Assembly: GCA_030867875.1 (NCBI GenBank)
Contig: JAOWCC010000936.1
Span: 74,681,032 to 74,745,031 of the forward strand
Source of the DNA: Actinernus sp. WN-2022
Taxonomy: Eukaryota; Cnidaria; Anthozoa; Actiniaria; Actinernidae
Reading direction: 5' to 3'
DNA: 64,000 bases
Below the pieces are notes generated by a model that did no database searches, was not told where the DNA came from, and saw only the letters and a list, made by a program, of their open reading frames with translations. This document shows, piece after piece, positions 23,104-34,929 of this stretch (positions are counted from its first letter, which is position 1; the number at the start of each line of letters is the position of its first letter). Position numbers and translations under genes: made by a program.

Positions 23104-23780
23104 ATCATAGTCATTTTCTTGCTGTTTTCTCTCGTTTTCTCAGGCTTTTATTATCAAACATGCAATAGAAATACAAGGGGTTCAGTGCTAGGGTATATTT
23201 ACAATAGAATCTCGGCGAAAACTTTGATTTTAAAATACTTTGTGAAAAGTGTAACTTGCCATGGGATGTGACGTCACGGGTGCGAATTCCAACAACACAG
23301 GGTCTTATGGCAGGCTCTCCTTTCTCTTTCCCCCACCACAGGAAACCCATATCCAAAACCAGGTAAAAATAAAACCAGAGCCTGCAAGCAGGCTAGGCCG
23401 GCACCTATGTGAACACAGCTTTTCATTAGTGTCCATGCCAACATTTGAGCACACGGTGCCCGAGTACGAGGGCCTGACCAGTGCCTAAGTACAAGGTCGG
23501 CGGCACCAGTTTGCACACTATGTTCACGAGTGCCCAGGCATTTTACCCACAAACCCCGGCTCTTATTTTAAAAATGGCGGAAGGATTGACGGATGCTCTA
23601 AAGTAAACGTGTTATAGTCTGAACGACCCACAGTATCGTGCCAGTGTTCGTGAACTGTACTTGAGACCAAGCGTGAACGCGACCCAATAGAATCGGGCAC
23701 TCTTGATTTATGTATGCTAGCGCCGAATGCTTCAAAGATATACGTTTTTGTTTAGAATGTGTTTTTTTTTACTTTTCCAG

Positions 23781-24133
23781 TGTGCGATGTTCCCACTGAT
23801 TTTGGGATTTTGATGGACGTGCAAGACATACTGGATCCCATCGAGCCCTTTAAGAAGGATTTCAATCACACCAGAATCTTAGTGCACAGCATTATCAAGA
23901 GCCTGTCTCTCTCCGAAAATGGTACTCGTGTGTCTATTGGTATCATCTCCAAAACTCCTCGCATATTGCTCAAGTTTAATGATCTTCTGGGAGTAAAGCT
24001 TTCACAGCACAACGTCAACGAGTCATTCAAACGCGTTAGAGCTGAGAAGACTCGAGCAAGCATTTTCAGATCTCTGCAGATGGGAGTCAAAATGTTTGGA
24101 AGTGATAACGGGGCAAGGGAAAATGCAAAGAAG
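23781..24133 (+). CDS. VWA-like domain, N-terminal half exon (copy B)
   Basis: Acceptor ACTTTTCCAG ends at 23780, donor GTGAGG at 24134; entry phase 1, exit phase 0, as in copy A. Product starts CDVPTDFGILMDVQDILDPI and runs to ARENAKK, again with DVQDI in place of a DxSxS MIDAS. Sequence upstream to about 23700 also matches that before copy A, so the duplication included intron. It pairs with 24684-24926. No upstream VWA1-type exon is visible between 16864 and 23780, so this copy is either an alternative last domain of the same gene or the tail of a second gene whose front is not recognisable. Confidence 0.85.
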
Positions 24134-24683
24134 GTGAGGAGGAACTTTTCTTTTAAAATAAGGATCTATTACACATTAAAATATAAATTCGCACTCTGAT
24201 TGGTCAATGGCGTCTAGATGGACAGCTTGCTAAACTCCATTAAGGAGGCTCGAAAAAGTTATTCGTAAGATAAGTACTCTTCTAACTTGTGGCTTTTGCG
24301 TTCAAGTGTGGTATAACTAAAGCAGGCACCTTACATTACCTAACTACCCAAATGATTATGTGATTTTGTTATTTAATGCAACACTTCGGCCTAACTAACC
24401 TAACTATTTTAAAAATCATTTATCAATAACTGCACGGTGAAATTCTTCTTCTATAAAGCGAAAATGAAAGTTGTAGACATTACCTTTAATCTTTAATTGT
24501 TTTAAACATCGATTTTTCGCTTGGAAACGGAATTAGTTTTTTTACAAATGTTTTGAAAATCCATGTACACACTTTTTGGAGATGTGTGAATTTGTCTACC
24601 AAAAATGAAAGAAATTCATATCTTGCTGTGAAGAAAACAAAACAAAATGAGAGGAACTACAATAACCATTTTATGTGTTTCAG

Positions 24684-24926
24684 ATCCTTATTGTAGTCAC
24701 AGATGGTATAGAGCTGGAGGACGATGAACACAGGGTTCCCATAACCACAGCAGCCGCGGTACTCAAGAGCAAGGGAATAGAGATCTTCGCGATGGGGACT
24801 GGGCTAGATATGGATGTCCGAAATCTGATCCATATGGCTTCTGATGATGAACATGTGTACAGCGGAAGGTTGATCGGTTATTTCGCTCAACATTTGAAGA
24901 AAACACGTAAGGTGCCATGTCACTAG
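24684..24926 (+). CDS. VWA-like domain, C-terminal half exon with stop (copy B)
   Basis: Acceptor TGTGTTTCAG ends at 24683, entry phase 0, stop TAG 24924-24926. Encodes ILIVVTDGIELEDDEHRV through EIFAMGTGLDMDVRNLIHMA and ends KTRKVPCH. Nearly identical to copy A at the nucleotide level over the first 150 bases and more divergent at the end. The intron to its first half is 550 bases, which I take as the ancestral size. Confidence 0.85.
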   Translation: MLIVVTDGIELEDDEHRVPITTAAAVLKSKGIEIFAMGTGLDMDVRNLIHMASDDEHVYSGRLIGYFAQHLKKTRKVPCH

Positions 24927-25469
24927 GTGCGCGTTAGTGTTGAGCAAAGAACTAATGATCATTTGCTGCTGGGTAATCGAGCAGACACTGCTGTGGGCAT
25001 TTGATCGAATTTCAGTAGCGAACGTCTATGTTAGTAAATAGCGATGATATGATGATCGCTAGGTGAAAATGAAATAATTGAAGTCCAGAGAAAAATGTGA
25101 TATTTTACGCAAATTATTATTGTAATATACTCCTGTTTTGTAACATATGCATGCTTTCTAGCTTAGTTGAGCCGTAATGTCATTCGTTAAATAGTAAATG
25201 TATATTGCCTCGACTGGGATCGTTTTCGAATCATATTGAAAAGCGGTGAAGACTAGGTACTTATTGATCGTTTGCATTGACGTCACAAAAAAAATTGCCT
25301 CAAGAAAAAACTTATATTAGTAAAATATGTTTAATGCTGTGTATAGAGCAGGTAAAAATATAGAAATGACCGAAATTTTGGAGCAATAGAGTATTTCGTA
25401 ACCGAGCTGTCGGCCAAATAATATTCGAACAATTTAGTGTAATTAGTATGCGGCGGCCATGTTGGTGTA

Positions 25470-25915
25470 CTAATCTAATTAAACCATAATACCAATATCA
25501 CCTTCCTTAAATTTGTTGAGTGGATGGTTATCGTATCACGTGATCGATGACGTCATAATTATATAAAATCGTTTAAGTGAAATGCGGCTGCGACGATAAC
25601 ATATGAATATAAAGTAACCCTGCTAAAACATTACTCCTCCCGCAGTATTTCAGACCACGCTTAGAAAACATGACTATCATGTAAAGATAAGGAGATATTA
25701 AGGGTACAAAACGTCACGTGATCTAATTTGCACATTTTCGCCTTAATTACTCGTTAACGAAACATTGTAGTCATCTTTTCTAAGCTGATTTAGGTAAAAG
25801 GCTTCAACCTTAACTAAATATATCCACTCATCATCCTAGCTGTTTTAAACTCGGAGCCGCGTTTTTGATTGACTGATTTCGTGACACGTTTTACTACACA
25901 CAAACCACATGCTTG
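25470..25915 (-). mobile_element. Deletion copy of the CTCAAGCATG MITE
   Basis: Reads as the reverse complement of about 15420-15855 (shared blocks around ATCACGTGATCGATGACGTC and CATGATAGTCATG). It ends at 25915 with CATGCTTGAG joined directly to interior sequence, so the subterminal region is deleted. Confidence 0.7.
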
Positions 25916-26703
25916 AGAAGTCTAAAATTTGAAATTGGCCGAAATTTTCGGATTTCCTTGACATTTAGGAAACACGCTGACCTGGGCTGTCACAAAATTC
26001 AAAGTACTGTAACTCAAAAACGAATCACCGTATCGACGTAAATTTTTCGAAGATTACTAAGAATACCGATATCTAAATCATATTAAAAGAACAGCTTCAT
26101 ATATCTCATAGTTTAGATTTTAGAATTTTGATGACGTCACATGCAAAGGATCTATTGACTGAGTGGGGCTGGGCCGGTCGGGACAATATTTGTCTCGAGG
26201 TCATGACGTATGGACCGAGCGAACGCACAAAATTACTGAGAGCTAAATATTTTCCCGTTCGGCCCGACCTAACTCAGTAATTTTTTTTTATCATATGCCC
26301 ACTTAGTTTGTTTTAATAATGGGAAAACAACAAGCGTAAAACAGAGCAGGGAAGGACGGCTTTTTCTGGCCCGCTGACGTCAAACCCGTACGGTCCCCAT
26401 CACGTGGCGTCTTATAATAACCATGATTCACTGGCTTCTTTCTGCACCAAACAAATATCCCATGGCCATAGTTAACGCTTCTTTTCCTTTTTATTTTTTG
26501 ATTATTTTTAGCTAGATTTTTCTCGTCATATTATTAGTAGTAGTTATAAGTTATAGTAGGTAGTAATATATTTAATAAAACATAGGCATTTTTATACTTA
26601 TAGTAGAACAATGAATACTATTCTCACCGGGAGCTCCGCATACGATGGCCATATTAATACTTAGTACATAACCCGGGTATGCGGAATTCGGTCCGTAGGA
26701 ATG
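25916..26703. other. Non-coding
   Basis: No gene or repeat recognised. Confidence 0.4.
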
Positions 26704-27086
26704 TGTTACGCAACCAGATGACGCTTTCCGTATATATAGAGCCTCGCCTTGTTCAATCAGTCCTCTTTAGTCTTGTCAACTAGATACGCATGTCCGCTGC
26801 TATGCCCTGCCCCCTCCCCGCAGCGATGAACCTCTTTACTCTCACTGTGAGCTACCCGCTCTCAACCGCCTCTCAACCGCCGATCTCTCCCATATCTTAG
26901 TTATCACCCTTGGCATTGTTTGCGGATGCTCTCGGTGAGAATATATTACAATTGTATATGTAACGTACATAGAGAACATTTTATTTGTTATATTTTTTAT
27001 GGTACACGCCCCTATTGGAAACTAGTATGTATATTAGTGAATGGACTAGCATGGATAAATAAAGTTGATCTCCTATCATCTCATGT
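26704..27086 (+). mobile_element. Possible solo LTR
   Basis: Starts TGTTACGCAACCAG, carries a TATA box (TATATATAGA, 26731-26740), an initiator-like region rich in CAGTC/CTC, and AATAAA at 27058-27063, the layout of a Ty3-type LTR. No second LTR, tRNA primer site or clear 5-base target duplication was found. It could instead be a small Pol II unit. Confidence 0.3.
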
Positions 27087-27380
27087 CAGGAGCCCATTAC
27101 CAGGAGCGTACCTATGTGATGGGTAGGGCCCACAGCACAGTAGACGATGTGGCTATTTATAGTCGCGAAGTTCTGGTATGCGATTACGTTGTCTTTTGTT
27201 CTCTTGCGCTTTAGTATTTTAGCAGTTGAACCGTGTTTTAATTAGTGCATCCTGATTGGTTAAAAGTGACGACCTCTGTTTCTTCTTGCGGGAAACACAA
27301 AGCTAAAAATAGCTACATCGTCTGTTCCGCTGTTGGACAGACCTAATCTGGGAGATGCACGCTCCTGGTAATGGGCTCCT
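27087..27380. mobile_element. hAT-like MITE (CAGGAGCC family)
   Basis: CAGGAGCCCATTACCAGGAG at the left and ATGCACGCTCCTGGTAATGG at the right, with an inner inverted pair (GCTATTTATAG / AAAATAGCTACATCGTC). Target duplication not evident. Confidence 0.75.
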
Positions 27381-28913
27381 TCGTATATATATACGTTGAT
27401 AACGTTATATATATATATATATAACGTTATCAACCAACACTGAAGAAAGAGTGGGCTCTCGGGTCGAGGAAATAGCTCAAAACCATTGACTTTTCCCCAT
27501 ACAAACGTTTGATAAAGTTGGCTTGGGTGGCAGGGTGACCTGAACCCCGGGACACCAGCCCACGTTTTTCTCCAACATGAACATGGTAGCTCATGGGTAT
27601 TAGTCTTCCGTTTTCACCATAAATATTGAATAAAAATCCATAAAACTTACTGGGTGTCTTCTCGTGTCCTCTGGCTTCTTTTATTCTTTGCAGCGGCCGA
27701 ACGGGGTCTGTGGCATCAGGCTACGGAGACCCTGGGGCAGTTAGTGAACTTGCGAGGCAGAAAACGGGCGGAGTGGGATGGGAGAAGAGGTGTACACGAT
27801 TGTATAAATTACCCCGTAAAGCTAAAGCCAGTAAAGGTGATATCTAGTGAATCAATCAAGCGTAATTTGAAAAACCTCAACGGCTATGCAATGATAACTT
27901 GGTCATTGGTGCAACGTTACTTTATGTTCCCGGCCCGGTTTTGACTATTCCTAGTCGCAGTTTTGACTATTCCAGGTCGCCATTCGGTATGCAATATTAT
28001 TTCAGTTGGATTCCGAATTGTTGATAGCCCTCCCCGCTGAGGCTAGAATTGGCAAACGCCATCCGGTGTTAACAGGATCGGTACGCCGAGTATCTTTTTG
28101 AATTTGAGCATACAAACTTGGCGATCTGTGGCTGATCATTTTGAGGTAATGGGTTGTTTAAGGATTGAAAATGTGGGGAATTTATTGGAGAACTGTGATT
28201 TTGAAATTATTCGATTTATGGCAGGTTGAGTGGAGTCAGCCGAGTTCAAGGACTCCTAACTTTAATTTCTTCTAAGAGGGAGAAAATCGAGAATTCAAAA
28301 ACCACCGGCCTAAATCAAGGTTAAACGGCCCAGGAGAAAGGTAACGACTACAAGGGAAAGCGATGGTTTTTGAAACATTTTATTAGAGGTAAGAGCGTTA
28401 CAGCGATAATAGTGAAATTTCCATACATTCTTTGTAATCGCTCATACAAATCGTAAGCTTGGACTACCTGTGAGAAGACAAGGAAAATATTTTAATTGCC
28501 GGGGAAAATGGTGACTCTTGCGCGCGCTATCACGCATAATATAATCTACTGTAGGATTTGTAAGAGTCGCGAATCGTACGTGAGCTTGGTCTGTGACCAT
28601 TACAGGTAATTGTCTGCATATGTTTTCCCATTTTTCGTAGGTATTTGCCAGAATTTCAGGGTAGTCAAAACTAGCGTAAAAATATTTAATTACGTCAAAA
28701 TCCCAGGACAAACTTTGGTTTTGAGATGCTTTGTGAACATTTGTGCTGTGATTTGTGCTCCCGAGGTCCGATCTCCACGAAATTCAAGCTAGCCTGCAGG
28801 ACAGGCGCTTTGAGGAAAGACCCAAAAATGTACGTCTTGCAAAAGATGCAAGCGAAGCGACTTCGTTCCGATGCGAGCCGCTCTCCTTTTTCCATTTTCG
28901 CGCGGCCAAAAAT
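27381..28913. other. Non-coding
   Basis: Begins with a TA-rich hairpin (GTTGATAACGTTATATAT mirrored, 27396-27433). An open stretch at 27654-27944 with a leucine-rich start has no recognisable domain and I do not call it a gene. Confidence 0.4.
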
Positions 28914-29092
28914 AATAGCCCACTTCCGCGATATGCTTTACTTGTCCCGGCACAAAGGTTTCAATACGAGGCTCCGTGCTAAATTAAATTTATTCTTTTC
29001 ACAGAGAAAAGAATAAATTTAATTTAGCACGGAGCCCCGTATTGAAACCTTTCAGTGTGACAAGCAAAGCATATCGCAGAAGTGGGCTATTT
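28914..29092. repeat. 179-bp near-perfect palindrome
   Basis: Arms of about 87 bases (outer AATAGCCCACTT, inner ATAAATTTAATTTAGCAC) around a six-base centre near 29003. Few mismatches, so it is recent or maintained, and could extrude as a cruciform. Confidence 0.85.
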
Positions 29093-29204
29093 CTTTGCTT
29101 TGAAGTAACACAGAGGACCTGTTTCGCAGGCTATCCCAGCTGACGACAACAACAAGTCCGAAGACTACAGCAAAGCTGATACGGTGTGATACTCTAGGTT
29201 AGCC

Positions 29205-29575
29205 TCACTGGTTAGCTCAGTTGGTAGAGCACGGTCTAGAGTGCGGGAGGTCGGGGGTTCGAATCCCGGCCGCGTCCTTGGGCAGGGACGTTTATAAGCC
29301 GTTGGCCTTGTCTCCTTCTACTTCTAATCAGTATTTGAAGGGGACGTGAAAGAACCTGTTGTATACTACTCGAAAAAGAGCAGGGGATTGTCACCCGGTA
29401 CAGCAGCCTGGCCATTGCACTAACCACACTCAACATTGTAAACTGCGTGGCAGCTATTAGCGCCGTGAAGCAGTCCGAAATAATTCACTGACGGGATATG
29501 TCAGTCATATGTAAAGCGCCATGAAACTGTGGTTGATATGGCGCTATATAAATGTGGCCATTATTATTATTAATG
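29205..29575 (+). mobile_element. tRNA-derived SINE
   Basis: The head has Pol III boxes: A box TTAGCTCAGTTGGTAGAGC and B box GGGTTCGAATCCC. An unrelated body follows (GTCCTTGGGCAGGGACGT...) and a GCGCTATATAAATG end with an ATT microsatellite tail. A second copy on the - strand at 48617-48780 shares head and body start, confirming a SINE family rather than a tRNA gene. Confidence 0.85.
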
Positions 29576-31190
29576 GCACTACGGCTAGCAAGATCTGACA
29601 CAAAAAGGTGCTCGCACTAGAATGCAGTCATGGACAGCTGTTTCGTCTTCATTTGGACTCCTCAGCATGACATAGCAAGCAAAATCAAGGGCACCCAACG
29701 AGTACTTTTTGAAATTCGTTTGAAACCAGTTGTATGCAGCTCATCTAGCCATTTTAAGGCGCCTACTATGTCTTTTGACGTATTCTAGAAAGCTATTAGC
29801 TGTTCGGATTTTCTAGGTGGAAATCGCGTCAACCGAAAATACTATGGCAAAATATTCCCGGCCTACGAATTTGTTAGTAGTCTAGAACATAAACAAGAAT
29901 TTTCTAGCCCAAGTAACTTCATGTTGCAAAGTTTTGTGGAGGCACGAATTTTTTAGGGGTTCTTTTTTCCTTTAGGCAATTATTTTAGGTGACCTCCATT
30001 TGCTAAAGGTTTATTCTTTCCGATTTTAGATGTCAGAATTTCTTAGAGAATGAAAATGTGTTCTCGAAAACTTTAGGTGGCCGCTTCACTAAATGATTTG
30101 TGATAATATGTGGTGTTTTTTTTTTCATCCCAACCAATGTTTATTTCCCCGGATCGTTCGTACTCTATTGATCAGACGAATACGTACGAATATTTTAGGG
30201 GAAACCTTTTAGTCTCCCTTTTCTTCTATAATTTTCTAGGGATTGAAAACAAATGTTCTAGCCAGTATTTCAGAAAACAATTTTCTAGGGACAATTTTTT
30301 CAAATCCGAAAGTTTTAGGCTATTAAGTTACTCTCCCGAACAGCTTTTTAACCGAAAACTTCGTTGGGTGCCCTTGAAAAGACGATCCATGATATAACTG
30401 ATATTTATAGATGGAGCCTCATCACCCGAAGGTGTTTTTCGTAAGGGCCCTCTAATGAAATAGTTTAACAAAATTAATACAATATTTAAAATATATGAAT
30501 TAACGTGAATAACGAGTCGCTCTATGGCCAACATCGGTGTTGACAATGGGCTGTTATCGCAGTTCGGCCATCTTGGATAAAACCATAGTTTTGGCCCCGG
30601 TAGCCTCGCGCTGGTTGGTTTCAGAACGAGTTTACCGGACGAAAACAAAAGTTTTTATTCTCCTGGGACTCAACATGGCCGCCGTGCGATAAAAGGGTAA
30701 TAAGTTCATGTCCTAGATACAACAATAGGTTAATTACGTTCTATTATGTTTCGGTCATAGAACGTCAGTAACATATTGGTGTATCTAGGACATGAACTTA
30801 TTACCGATAAAAGCCCATTACTTTGGTGGTCCCTTCATGTACCAACACATGAATTGCTATCAAAATACAATATAATTAACACAATACAAAAGAAAAGAAC
30901 GAAATACACAATACAATAGAACACAATACACAATACAATTTGGTAGTAATTCATGTCTGCCTTCATGAAGGGAGAACCATTTCGAACCATTACTTTAACC
31001 AAGAGATCATAATGCACGAGTCAATTCCAGCGGTATATTCATCCATTCCCCGGCGCCCCAGCTACACTACACACCATACTCTATAGAACACTAAAGCCAC
31101 CTTCCGTATTTACTTATCCTTTTTATACATAATTATTATGTTTCGTATCATACAGTGGCCTGGAAGGGACATTTGGATTGCGTGAATATA
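29576..31190. other. Non-coding with one palindrome
   Basis: No gene. 30696-30805 is an inverted repeat (GGTAATAAGTTCATGTCCTA and complement, spacer about 62). 30890-30940 is rich in AATACACAATACA. Confidence 0.5.
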
Positions 31191-31194
31191 TTTT

Positions 31195-31520
31195 CTTCGA
31201 CAGTTACTAACTCTCAATTCTAACACTCATTGAGAGTGACTAACTCTCACTGAGTGTTACTAACTCTCAATTCTAACACTCATTGAGAGTGACTAACTCT
31301 CAATGAGTGTTACTAACTCTCAATTCTAACACTCATTGAGAGTTACTAACTCTCAATGCGTGTTACTAACACTCAATGCGTGTTAGTAACTCTCAATGTG
31401 TGTTACCAACTCTCAATGCGTGTTACCAACTCTCAATGCGTGTTAACCAACTCTCAATGCGTGTTACCAACTCTCAATGCGTGTTACTAACTCTCAATTC
31501 TCAATGCGTGTTACTTACTC
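31195..31520. repeat. 21-22-bp satellite-like tandem repeat
   Basis: About 15 units of TAACTCTCAATGCGTGTTAC and variants (…CTCATTGAGAG in the left part). Left units alternate orientation (ACTCTCAATGAGTGTT is nearly its own complement), so that part is also palindromic. Confidence 0.85.
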
Positions 31521-31556
31521 TCGACGCATGCGCATCTAGCGTGCTGTAGCGCATGC

Positions 31557-32577
31557 GTACATACATACATACATACTTTTATTATCCACTCCCCCGTGGG
31601 GCTTTTCAGAGATAATTACAATTAAATATATAATTAATTAATTTTATATCTATTTAAACTATATGCAATGATTATATACGCATAGTGATATGGAAAATAT
31701 TAATTAATAAAATTCTGTAGTAATTTATGTCTTAAAGAACGCCTAAAAATACTAATAGTTCGGCAAAGTTTCAAGGTCGGATCTAGTGAGTTCCAGATAC
31801 TGACGGTTCTGTAGTAGAAGGTTCGCTGACCACTAGCAGTTTTAAATAGAGGAATATTCAGTTTTTGGGAGTTCTGGTATTGCGATTACTGATTTCTTTA
31901 CGCTTAATAAATTGAGAAGAAAGGTAATCAGGGACACAGCCAGTCATGCACTTAAAAGCCATTATGGCACTACGATAATGGAGCTGGATTGAAGCTGGCA
32001 GCCAGTGTAGTTCCTTTAAAATTGGTGTTACATGGTCGAACTTCCGTGCACCACTAACGATGCGGCATGCAAAGTTCTGTACAGCCTGCAGTTTATTAAT
32101 ATTAGAGTTAGTGGCATTTGCCCACACATTTGAGCAATAAAATAATTTGCTAAAAACTAAGGCATTAATGACTGTTAGCAACGTTTGTCTGTCGAATGCA
32201 TGTTTAGCACGATTTATTTGTCCCAGACGGCGAGACATGCACGAAGATACGGTTTTAATTATGTGTTCATCATATGATAGGTGAGGGTCAAGTATAACAC
32301 CCAGGTCCTTGGCCACTTGGTCCGGTACAAGGTCTTTTCCTAGTAGTTCTAAACTGAAGTCTTGTAGTTTAGTCACCATCAGTCTGCTACCAAACACCAT
32401 AAGCTTTGTCTTGTCTGGGTTAAGAAGCAGGAAATTGTCGAAACACCAGTTACGTATATTAAGTAGGTCTTGATTCATGTCAGCAATAGTAGTTAGCTTG
32501 TTTTGTAGGTGGAAGGAAACGTGGAGCTTTGTATCGTCAACATAGCACTGAGAACTGCAGAACACAGCTTGTACCAA
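31557..32577 (-). pseudogene. L2/CR1-like LINE, 5'-truncated
   Basis: Minus-strand RT beginning at the YVDDTKLHVSFH catalytic box and running through NPDKTKLMVFGSR, KDLGVILDPHLSYDEHI, FYCSNVWAN and LKELHWLPASIQLHYR. A one-base frameshift near 31867 (in CCCAAAAAC) cuts the frame; the last about 45 codons (IPLFKTASGQRTFYYRTVS, WNSL) continue in the next frame. The 3' end is a CATA/GTAT microsatellite at 31557-31578, the short tandem-repeat tail typical of L2/CR1 elements. Everything before the YADD box is missing, as in ordinary 5'-truncated insertions. Confidence 0.9.
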
Positions 32578-33109
32578 GATGGCGGACGAAGGTATGAATA
32601 CGGTGAGTAAAAGTTTCTGTATTTAATTTGCTTTAACACCTGAAAAATGTATCTATGACATTATGTAGCTTATAAAACATACTTTTGAATCAACAATTTT
32701 GCACTAGCTCGGTAGTCGCCTTTTGTTGTTCGTTGATATTCTCGCCTTCCACACGCTTTTCTTTGTCCTCCCAGTCTTCTGAACTTCTCTCACAATATCG
32801 TCTTCATCATATTTTTGTTCTAGTACGAAAAAATTGCTCTGCCATATCGATGAAAATCTACTCTAATCCCGAGCGTGTGAAAATTCTACAAAGAAAACAA
32901 GTCGCTACAAGTTCGCAAGATTCCGGTGGGACGAAGTGACGTAAAAAACGTCACAGGAATTAATGTGAACAAAATGGCGGCGCCCAGGTCTTCGCGGGGC
33001 CAACTTTGAGGGGCTCGTTCTCAACTCTGAAAAAGTTTAAAAAAAAAATTCTACATTTTCTGAACAAAGTACATCTGAAAGATGCTTTTGAGCCCAAATG
33101 TGTTTTTCA

Positions 33110-34620
33110 CTCGGGTATCCCTTTAAAGCGGAAGGCCTTCGATACGGTTGACCATGGTTTATTACTAGACAAATTAAAATTCTATGGAATAAACCATAGC
33201 TTTGTTATTCCTCATTTATATAAATGATTTACCAAATTGCTTGGAATCATCGACACCATGCCTATTCGCTGATAACACAAATTAGACGGTTAGTGGCTCA
33301 AATCTAGTTGATGTTGAATCAAGAGCAAACCCTGAACTCAGAAACATCAGCCATTGGCTCAGAGCAAATAAGTTACATTTAAATGTTGCAAAAACTGAGT
33401 TTATCATGATTGGCTCGAGCCAACGCATATCTAATTTTTAGGTGAAACACCTATATTAAGAATTGGAAACGAGTTAGTAAAAAGAGTGCAACAAAGCAAA
33501 ACAATTGGTGTCATTTTAGATGAAAATCTAAAATGGAATGAACATACAAGTTATATCACAAAAAAGATAGTTTCTGGCCTAGGGGCTCTAAAAGGGCTAG
33601 ACGATTTGTATCCCAAACCATACTTATGAAAATTTACGACTCTCTAAGTCAAACACACTTTGATTATTGCTGTGAAGTTTGGGATACACTTGGTAAAGTG
33701 CAATCAGACAAATTACAAATTCTCCAAAACAGAGACGCTAGAATAATACTCGGCGCAGATTATAATACCAGTTCTAGTAAAGTTTTACCAATTTTAGGCT
33801 GGGATAAACTCGATGAGTGAAGGGCAAAAAGGAAAGCGATAATTATGCATAAAATAAAAATAATCTAGCACCTGTTACCCTTTCTGAGCTGTATACAACA
33901 GTTGGAAGTTCAACGTGTTATAATCTAAGAGGCGCCGATACCAAACTTCGTCTCCCACACCCCAAACCGAATATTTAGGGAAGAGGTCAAAACAATGGTA
34001 CTCTGGCGGGACCCAATTTTGATGGAAGGGGGGTTGTACCCGGAACCCACCACCTATTTTGGCAAAATCTAGTTTTTTGACCACAAATATCTTCTTGAAT
34101 AAAATACTTATTGAAGAAGTAACTATATTTCTAGTTCCTATGGGCAGATAAGAACGTGTATCTGCATTAAAATCAGTGAGGTATCCCTATTTTACAACGC
34201 GAGAAAATCACCCTCGAAAAAAGGGGTAGGTGTATTACCCGCCACCCACCACCTCCCCTGACAAAATTGGGTCCCATTCGAAATCCATTGTTTTGATCTC
34301 TTCCCTTAATGAAAAGTATTTCATACGACGGCGCGAAGCTGTGGAACGAATTACCACCACAGCTTCGCGGAATGAAGTCTCTTGTTTCATTTAAGAAACA
34401 AATTGCACAAACCACCATGCTTGGTGACCGCTGAACGATATCAAAATATTATAATTGGATATAAATTTTAGCATTTAGTATCACACAATTGTATTTATAT
34501 TTAGATTAGCATTAGATTAGATTAGCATATTTTAATTAGGCACGGCTCTTATTGAAATCAGTTTTATTAATGTTACTGTTAAGATTCCATGGATAAATAA
34601 TAAAGATTGATTGATTGATC
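33110..34620 (+). pseudogene. CR1/L2-like LINE, decayed
   Basis: Plus strand: AFDTVDHGLLLDKLKFYGIN (RT palm), a deletion, INDLPNCLESSTPCLFAD-like residues with the YADD box as FADN, then LRANKLHLNVAKTEFIMIGS, KTIGVILDENLKWNEH, HFDYCCEVWD, LQILQNRDARIILGA and finally YDGAKLWNELPPQLR. Several frameshifts. The tail is a TTGA-type microsatellite at 34602-34618. A 328-base MITE sits inside it. Confidence 0.85.
33978..34305. mobile_element. Harbinger-type MITE inside a LINE
   Basis: TIR GGGAAGAGGTCAAAACAATG with complement ending at 34305; TTA duplicated at 33975-33977 and 34306-34308. TIRs extend imperfectly inward (GGGACCCAATTTTG). The LINE coding sequence resumes on the far side. Confidence 0.85.
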
Positions 34621-34929
34621 TTTAAATGATGGTTACGTTGCTTCATCTCTCTCTAGGTAGTAGTGAACAACACGACTGAGAAGAAAAAGGCATTTCCTCT
34701 ATTTTCTCTTGAATTGAACTCTTTTTAAAACTGCCTCTCATCCTTGGTCACAGCGCTGCCTATATGCGGCCATAGTAATTTTCTTCTCTTGTTTTCCAAT
34801 TTGGTATTCATGTGCTCATTCGCACGTTCAGCCTTGCCGTATCCCTGAGTTCCATTCTTTTTTACTACACTTGTGGTACTGAGGTGGTTCGTCAAAATGG
34901 CCTCCAAAGGGAAATCTTGTTCTGCAACT

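Noticed and set aside
27654..27944. 96-codon open frame with hydrophobic start as a secreted protein
   Set aside because: The hydrophobic start is weak and includes basic and aromatic residues; no domain, donor site or promoter supports it.
29221..29281. tRNA gene
   Set aside because: A and B boxes are good, but the anticodon arm does not form cleanly and the same head plus body recurs at 48617-48780, so it is a SINE.
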